From the NCBI GenBank assembly GCA_963792405.1, contig CAWBVU010000006.1:868001-932000 (forward strand): 64,000 bases of DNA. Direction: 5' to 3'. A program made the position numbers and the translations under genes. The stretch comes from SZUA-442 sp963792405 (GTDB lineage Bacteria; Actinomycetota; Acidimicrobiia; Spongiisociales; UBA5794). The notes below the pieces were generated by a model. The model was given only the letters and a program-made list of their open reading frames with translations. It searched no databases and had not been told where the DNA came from. Shown in pieces: positions 59,425-64,000 of this stretch (within the stretch, counting starts at the first letter, position 1; each line of letters begins with the position of its first letter).

Positions 59425-61356
59425 ATGCGAGTCAGAGTCCTCCTCCCGATCGGCATCATGGTGCTGTCCCTCCTCGCGCTCTCGGAACCTGCCGGCGCAA
59501 CGGGGGGCGAGGGGGAGGCGTGGCCGTCATTCACCGAGTCGAGCTCGTGTGGGGCCCAGCGCGTCACCACGCCCCATGCAGAGGACAGGGGGTGGATGGC
59601 GCGCGGCGAGCTCCTCAGGGGCGAATTCGCCTCCATGTTCGGAAGAACCGTGGAACAGGTGCTCTCGAGCCTCGTGCGCTGGGAGGTGCCCGGGTCGTCG
59701 GAGGTGCTCATGGTCCACGAACGAGCGCTCCCTGCGTTCGAGCTGGCAGCGTCGAACCTCGCCACATCGCTCGGTGCGGGGGCGGAGTACCGCATCGACC
59801 CCTCATCGACCTTCGCCATCGCCGCGAGGACCATCGGGGACAACTGGCGGATCTCCCGCCACACGTTCGGCATCGCGATCGACGTGAATGCCCGCTCGAA
59901 TCCGAACCGATCCGACAACGTCCTCGTCACCGACCTCCCCGATTGGTGGGTGGACGCCCTCCTCGATGCCGGCTTCTGCTGGGGTGGCCTGTGGATCGGG
60001 TCCAAGGACGCCATGCACTTCGCGTGGCAGGGACCCGCCTTCTCCGGGTATGACGCCCTCCCGATGCCCTATGCGCCCGTGACCGAGGCCCTCCCGTACA
60101 CCTCGCCGTCCGCGACCGTGAGGGTCGCCCCACTCGCTCCCGCCGGGACGTTCGCCACCCTTCTCGCGGACGCCGACAGCAACGGGGCGCTCGATGTGGT
60201 GCGCCTCGCACATACCGAGGACGGACTCCTCGTCGATGCCTCGGTCGCGTCGCGCCGTCACAACGCATGCTCGTCCCGCCGTTCCCTCGTCGCCGGGTTG
60301 GGCGACGCGTTCCGGGACGCCCACGCGGTCGGCATGGGTGACTGGGACGGACGCGGGGGGAAGGATCTGTGGGCGGTCGGCGACGAGGCTGGGACCCTGC
60401 GCCTGACGGTCCGTTGGGCCTACGGCGACTACAGCGCGGAGACATCGGCCGTCACGGACGTCCCGACCCCATCGGTCGACGCATGGGTCTCCACCGCGGA
60501 CCACGATGGCGACGGACACCTCGACCTCTTCGTGGTCGACGGCGACCGTCTCACGGTCTGGTCGATCGATCCCGACGCGGGCACGACCTCGATGCTGCTC
60601 TCGATCGCCAATCCGATGCCGGGTGCCCCCACCTACTTCCTCGGTGACGCCGACCTCGACCTCCTCCCTGACCTCTGGGGCGTCGACGGCACGACGGTAC
60701 GCATCGCAACAGCCTCGTCCGGGTACGCCCGTGTCACGCAGGAACACCGACCGCTGGGCCTCCCCACCCGTGTGGTCGACGCGGCAGCCTCCGACTACGA
60801 CGGCGATGGGAGGGCCGACCTCATCATCTTCGATGGGTTCTCGAAGCGCGTGTGGCTCGGTAACTCGCGTCTGCCCGATGGGCTGCCCCTTGAGGTCTGG
60901 TTCGAGGTGCCCGAGGAGGAGAACGAGTGCGATGCGCTGCTCGCCTTGTACGAGCCGGATGTGCCGGTGCTCTCCACCAGCGGCTGGGTCGCAGAGGGCT
61001 CCCACGAGTGGCGCTCGAGGAACGGCTTCACCGTCGGGTGCGATCCCGAGGACGAGGGGTGCGACATTCCGATCGTGACCGGATCCTCGCTCGCGGAGTT
61101 TTTCGCATGGGTCGAGGGACTCCCCCCTGCCCAGGGTGACCCCGACCTCGCCGCAGCGCGCGCCGTCGCCCGTGCGGGCTACGAGCTGCCCTGCACGCTC
61201 GAGGACGACGACTGCTGGCGGCAGCCCGTCCTCCGCACCGCCATGTCCTACTTCTTCGGGAAGTTCCTCGACGACCGCAGGGGAGGCACGCCACAGCCCC
61301 ACCGGTGGTTCCGACCCGCCACCCTGCCGCCGCCCATCCCGGCTCCACCGAGGTAA
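59425..61356 (+). CDS. Secreted M15-type D-Ala-D-Ala carboxypeptidase-like protein with FG-GAP repeats
   Basis: The 643-residue protein has a signal peptide (hydrophobic core about 7-20, cleavage near PAGA-T). Residues 40-205 form an M15 (VanY-like) peptidase domain with zinc ligands His146, Asp153 (SRHTFGIAIDVN) and His198 (DAMHFAW). Residues 225-480 contain calcium-binding FG-GAP-like repeats DADSNGALD, DHDGDGHLD and DYDGDGRAD, a beta-propeller pattern. The last ~150 residues have four cysteines (CDALL, GCDPEDEGCD, PCTLEDDDCW) and a Pro-rich end. It probably trims peptidoglycan peptides; the propeller may bind a partner. TACCGT lies six bases before the ATG (leaderless). Confidence 0.8.
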   Translation: MRVRVLLPIGIMVLSLLALSEPAGATGGEGEAWPSFTESSSCGAQRVTTPHAEDRGWMARGELLRGEFASMFGRTVEQVLSSLVRWEVPGSSEVLMVHERALPAFELAASNLATSLGAGAEYRIDPSSTFAIAARTIGDNWRISRHTFGIAIDVNARSNPNRSDNVLVTDLPDWWVDALLDAGFCWGGLWIGSKDAMHFAWQGPAFSGYDALPMPYAPVTEALPYTSPSATVRVAPLAPAGTFATLLADADSNGALDVVRLAHTEDGLLVDASVASRRHNACSSRRSLVAGLGDAFRDAHAVGMGDWDGRGGKDLWAVGDEAGTLRLTVRWAYGDYSAETSAVTDVPTPSVDAWVSTADHDGDGHLDLFVVDGDRLTVWSIDPDAGTTSMLLSIANPMPGAPTYFLGDADLDLLPDLWGVDGTTVRIATASSGYARVTQEHRPLGLPTRVVDAAASDYDGDGRADLIIFDGFSKRVWLGNSRLPDGLPLEVWFEVPEEENECDALLALYEPDVPVLSTSGWVAEGSHEWRSRNGFTVGCDPEDEGCDIPIVTGSSLAEFFAWVEGLPPAQGDPDLAAARAVARAGYELPCTLEDDDCWRQPVLRTAMSYFFGKFLDDRRGGTPQPHRWFRPATLPPPIPAPPR

Positions 61357-61390
61357 CTGAACCTGCGCACACCCGACAGTCAGGCGCATG

Positions 61391-61421
61391 GGGAGCTGCG
61401 TGCAGCCTGCACGCAGCTCCC
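61391..61421 (+). terminator. Strong hairpin terminator
   Basis: GGGAGCTGCGTGCA (61391-61404) pairs perfectly with TGCACGCAGCTCCC (61408-61421) around a three-base loop, 34 bases after the stop of the M15/FG-GAP gene. No T-run, as usual for this genome. Confidence 0.8.
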
Positions 61422-61491
61422 GGATCACGCTCTGGCTCGACATGGCGCATCCGCGCTGTGCGGCTGGACCGTCCTGTGTGACAATGACGAC

Positions 61492-61725
61492 ATGGCCCGA
61501 CAGAGCCGCGAGCAACCAACATACCCACCGGGCCATCAGCCCTACGACCGATTGAATGCCCTCCGCGTCGGGGCGTTCGCGGGCGGCGCGGGCGGTGCGG
61601 TGATCGCGGCGGCATTGCGGGGGGTGTGGGCATTCGCCATCGTCATCGGAGCCGCGGTCGGTGGTGTGATCGGCTGGTGGTGGGACACCCGCGACGCGGA
61701 TCGAGCCCGCCCACCACGGGCGTGA
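61492..61725 (+). CDS. Small membrane protein, unknown function
   Basis: The 77-residue product has a polar start with prolines, two hydrophobic glycine/alanine-rich segments (about residues 26-42 and 45-63) and a basic tail. A GACAAT-like box lies six bases before the ATG. No family recognised; glycine-zipper-like spacing (GAFAGGAGGA, GAAVGGVIG) suggests helix packing in the membrane. Confidence 0.55.
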   Translation: MARQSREQPTYPPGHQPYDRLNALRVGAFAGGAGGAVIAAALRGVWAFAIVIGAAVGGVIGWWWDTRDADRARPPRA

Positions 61726-61832
61726 CGCGGCCCCGACCGCGAACGGCACCTCCCGATGCGCTGTCGGCGTGTCGTCACGGGCGGCCGGCGCCACGGTGTC
61801 CGTCGGGATCCGATCTGGGTGGGAGGGACCGC

Positions 61833-62477
61833 TCAGGGGGCTTCGTCGGGCCGTAGGAGACGACCACCGAAACCTGCGGAGAGTTGGTGGCGACTCGCGA
61901 CCCCGAGCTTCCTGAAGATGTTGCTCATGTGGGACTCGAGCGTCTTGACGGAGATGCCGAGGTCTGCCGCCGCTTCCTTGTAGGTGTAGCCACGAGCGAT
62001 GAGGTTGACGACCTCGCGCTCGCGCGGGGTGAGCCTGCTGAGCTCAGACTCGACCACGATGTCGTCGTCGATGTCCAGGAAGTATGCGGCGACCTCCTTG
62101 GACACGGGTCGGCCGCCATCGAGCGCTCGCCGGAGCATCTCGATGAGCACCTCTCTGTGCGTCGTCTTCGTGATGTACCCATCGACCCCTGCGTCCATCA
62201 TCGCCCGGACGTCGTCCTTGGCGAGCGACACGGTGAAGGCGACCAGGCGCGAGGCGATGTCGCGTTGCCTCAGTTCCTCGACGACGTGGGCGCCGCCGCC
62301 ACCGGGGAGGCGTACGTCGACGAGGACGAGGTCGGGCACGCGCTCGATCGCCAACTCGATGGCTGACTGGGCGTTGTCGGCTTCGCCGATGATCTCGAAC
62401 TGCTCGGAGAGAAGAGTCCGCGTACCCACCCTGACCACGTCGTGGTCGTCAACGAGCAGGATCGTCGGCAGGCCCAT
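61833..62477 (-). CDS. NarL/FixJ-family response regulator
   Basis: The 214-residue protein has a receiver domain with phosphoacceptor Asp54 in LVDVRLPGG, the acidic pair DDH near the start and the conserved Lys in YITKTTHREVL, then a LuxR-type helix-turn-helix (LTPREREVVNLIARGYTYKEAAADLGISVKTLESHMSNI, pattern). The ATG shares one base with the kinase stop (TGATG), coupling the pair. Target genes are not visible; the neighbouring DUF2207 and small membrane genes are candidates. Confidence 0.92.
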   Translation of the reverse strand: MGLPTILLVDDHDVVRVGTRTLLSEQFEIIGEADNAQSAIELAIERVPDLVLVDVRLPGGGGAHVVEELRQRDIASRLVAFTVSLAKDDVRAMMDAGVDGYITKTTHREVLIEMLRRALDGGRPVSKEVAAYFLDIDDDIVVESELSRLTPREREVVNLIARGYTYKEAAADLGISVKTLESHMSNIFRKLGVASRHQLSAGFGGRLLRPDEAP

Positions 62478-63610
62478 CACGGGACCTCGACCCACATCGT
62501 GCACTCGGTGCCACGCTCCGGGGAGGAATCGATGGCGACACTCCCCCCGACCGACCGGAGACGGTCGACGAAGCGGCCGATGCCGCGATCGGGCGACACC
62601 TTGGCACTGTCGAAGCCCCGACCCCTGTCCCTGACATGGACGACGACGCGCCCATCGACGATGTGTTCGGAGAACAGCTCGATCTCGCTCACTCCGGAGT
62701 GCGCGGCGGCGTTGAGCATGGCCTCCCTTGCCGCCTCGACCAGCGTGGACAGTCCGGGGGTCATGTCGGTGTCGAACCTGACGACAGCATCGATCTCGAC
62801 GGGGTACATCGCCGCCACCTCGTCCCTTATGGATAGGATCGCCACCCGGAAGCTCTGGTCGTGGGCGGACTGGAGCGTTGCGATCGCCCTACGCAGCTCC
62901 CGCTCCTGCTGGCGTGCGAGGTACCTCGTCCTGGTCGGGTCGTCCGCCTGGATCTGGATCGCATGGAGCGTCTGGAGGAGGGTGTCGTGGATCTGGTCCG
63001 CGAGGCGCTCACGCTCCTCCCTTCGCGCGGCTTCCGCTTGTTCGCGCTCGAGTGCGGCGACGGCGACTCGTCGCTCGCGGTCCGACCGGCGCAGCGAGTC
63101 GACCGTCACCCCGAGGATGAACGCGAAGATCCCGAAGCCGATGCTTCCCAGTGCGGGGACGGTTCCCTTGCCTTCGATGACGTGGACGATCACCTGCTCG
63201 GCGATGAGCGCCCCTGCCGCGGCCAGCGCAGCGAGGGTGCCCCCCACGTACGCAGCGACCATGAGCCACGACAGGAGGTAGCCGCCATGGAAGAAATCCT
63301 CAGCGCCCGCGATCGTGGACGCTGCGCCGATCAGGAGGCAGACGGCCCCGTCCATTGCAAAGAACCACCAGGAGCCCAGCTGGGTCGTCCGGTAGGCCAC
63401 GACCACCGTCACGACCATCCACACCGTCGCCAGGACCTCGGCGGCGACGGTCACCCCGACGCTCGCGCCCTCATCGCTCGCGAGCGTCGTCGCGACGAGG
63501 AGCGTCATCCAGACCCACGACAGCACGCGGAAGCCGACGACGAGACGCTTCAGCGTGGCATCGAGATCGGTGCCCGGCTCCGGCCTGCTGAACCAGTGGG
63601 TACCCCCCAT
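62477..63610 (-). CDS. Sensor histidine kinase (NarL-partner, HisKA_3 class)
   Basis: The 377-residue protein has about five or six membrane helices in residues 25-170, a coiled linker RRVAVAALEREQAEAARREERERLADQ (pattern) and the phosphoacceptor His in QIHDTLLQTLHAIQ, the HisKA_3 form. The HATPase part has N box EAAREAMLNAAAHSG and G boxes VRDRGRGFD and DRGIGRFVDRL. No separate outside sensor domain, so the membrane part likely senses. It is coupled to the downstream regulator by a one-base overlap. Signal unknown. Confidence 0.9.
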   Translation of the reverse strand: MGGTHWFSRPEPGTDLDATLKRLVVGFRVLSWVWMTLLVATTLASDEGASVGVTVAAEVLATVWMVVTVVVAYRTTQLGSWWFFAMDGAVCLLIGAASTIAGAEDFFHGGYLLSWLMVAAYVGGTLAALAAAGALIAEQVIVHVIEGKGTVPALGSIGFGIFAFILGVTVDSLRRSDRERRVAVAALEREQAEAARREERERLADQIHDTLLQTLHAIQIQADDPTRTRYLARQQERELRRAIATLQSAHDQSFRVAILSIRDEVAAMYPVEIDAVVRFDTDMTPGLSTLVEAAREAMLNAAAHSGVSEIELFSEHIVDGRVVVHVRDRGRGFDSAKVSPDRGIGRFVDRLRSVGGSVAIDSSPERGTECTMWVEVP

Positions 63611-63657
63611 TGGCGAGAACCTAGCAACATCGACGGTTGGCGTCCCGCGGAAGGGTC

Positions 63658-64000
63658 CTACCAGGCCCCGCCGCCTCCTCCACCGCCGCCGCCACCGCCG
63701 CCGCCGCTGAACCCTCCTCCTCCGCCACTCGACGAAGGGGGCGTGAAGGCACCGGACAGCGCGGAGCCGATCCCTGCGAAGGCGTTCTCCGTGTGGCCGC
63801 CCGTGTAGCCGTAGTTCCCGTACCAGTAGATCGACGAGGACGATTCGAGCTCGGGCGGCGCATGCAGGCGCGCCTGCTCCAGCACCTCGGTGGCCACCCC
63901 GAACCCGATCGCGTACACGAGGAAGCGGTCCCACAGCTCGAGCGAGATCGCAGGAGCGTCCTCGAGCCGTGAGAAGTCGGCCAAGTACCGCCTGAATGCC
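63658..64000 (-). CDS. DUF2207-type membrane protein, C-terminal part (runs off the right edge)
   Basis: The visible 113 residues read AFRRYLADFSRLEDAPAISLELWDRFLVYAIGFGVA (pattern), the end of the DUF2207/YciQ-like predicted membrane protein, then a variable loop and a C-terminal Ser/Gly-rich tail of about 30 residues with a run of glycines ending in GAW. Such Gly-rich tails are common in this family. The start lies beyond base 64000. It is followed by the two-component genes, 47 bases away. Family is likely; function unknown. Confidence 0.78.
   Translation of the reverse strand, partial: AFRRYLADFSRLEDAPAISLELWDRFLVYAIGFGVATEVLEQARLHAPPELESSSSIYWYGNYGYTGGHTENAFAGIGSALSGAFTPPSSSGGGGGFSGGGGGGGGGGGGGAW

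Noticed and set aside
59803..61794. A 663-codon minus-strand frame opposite the M15/FG-GAP gene
   Set aside because: Same GC-driven effect; the plus strand has a signal peptide, zinc site and repeats.
63658..63760. Glycine-codon run as a low-complexity artefact
   Set aside because: The run is the normal Gly-rich C-terminal tail of a DUF2207-type protein read in its proper frame.

Overview
The window is 64 kb of GC-rich bacterial DNA with dense gene packing, many 4-base ATGA or GTGA gene overlaps, frequent GTG starts and TANNNT boxes 6-8 bases before start codons (a leaderless-transcript signature). Phosphatidylinositol-mannoside genes (pgsA, patA-like, pimA), a mycothiol-synthase-like acetyltransferase and a class II DAHP synthase point to Actinomycetota. 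The Firmicutes-like order secD-yajC-tgt-queA-ruvBAC-yebC-pdxTS suggests a deep-branching class such as Acidimicrobiia; that placement is inference.

Layout. 1-10.3 kb is a minus-strand housekeeping block: protein export (secD partial, yajC), queuosine tRNA modification (tgt, queA), Holliday junction processing (ruvA, ruvB, ruvC), a YebC regulator, pyridoxal phosphate synthesis (pdxT, pdxS) and PI-mannoside lipid synthesis. 10.4-24 kb holds citrate synthase, an MMPL exporter broken by a one-base insertion, thrS also broken by a one-base insertion, a kinase-like phosphotransferase, a GNAT protein, a patatin, a ROK sugar kinase, DAHP synthase and a DHA2-type exporter. 24-30.7 kb carries small membrane and zinc-ribbon proteins and a cation module: two TrkA-type NAD-binding proteins behind a P-type ATPase whose membrane motifs resemble Na+,K+-ATPase. 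30.8-35.4 kb is a coupled oleA-oleBC-oleD operon for head-to-head hydrocarbon or beta-lactone synthesis. 35.5-42.4 kb holds CorA, a MarR-controlled exporter with a perfect operator, a two-component system beside a secreted double spondin-domain protein, and Hsp20.

43-47.7 kb is the accessory part: an MFS gene flanked by an imperfect direct repeat, two IS30-type transposase remnants enclosing a SnoaL-like gene, a truncated tyrosine recombinase, a DUF5655 gene and tRNA-Val(CAC). 47.7-54.6 kb is a membrane-lipid neighbourhood (a PlsC-like acyltransferase, PlsB, a Ca2+/cation antiporter, a small metalloprotease, a coiled-coil protein). 54.6-64 kb has an NfuA-type Fe-S protein, a nitronate monooxygenase-like enzyme, a GH13 glucosidase, a secreted M15/FG-GAP protein, a NarL-type two-component system and the end of a DUF2207 protein.

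Three single-base frame problems (thrS, MMPL, ATPase N-terminus) can each be read as one inserted base, so base-calling errors in the source assembly should be considered before calling these genes dead. No CRISPR array, prophage or rRNA gene was seen.
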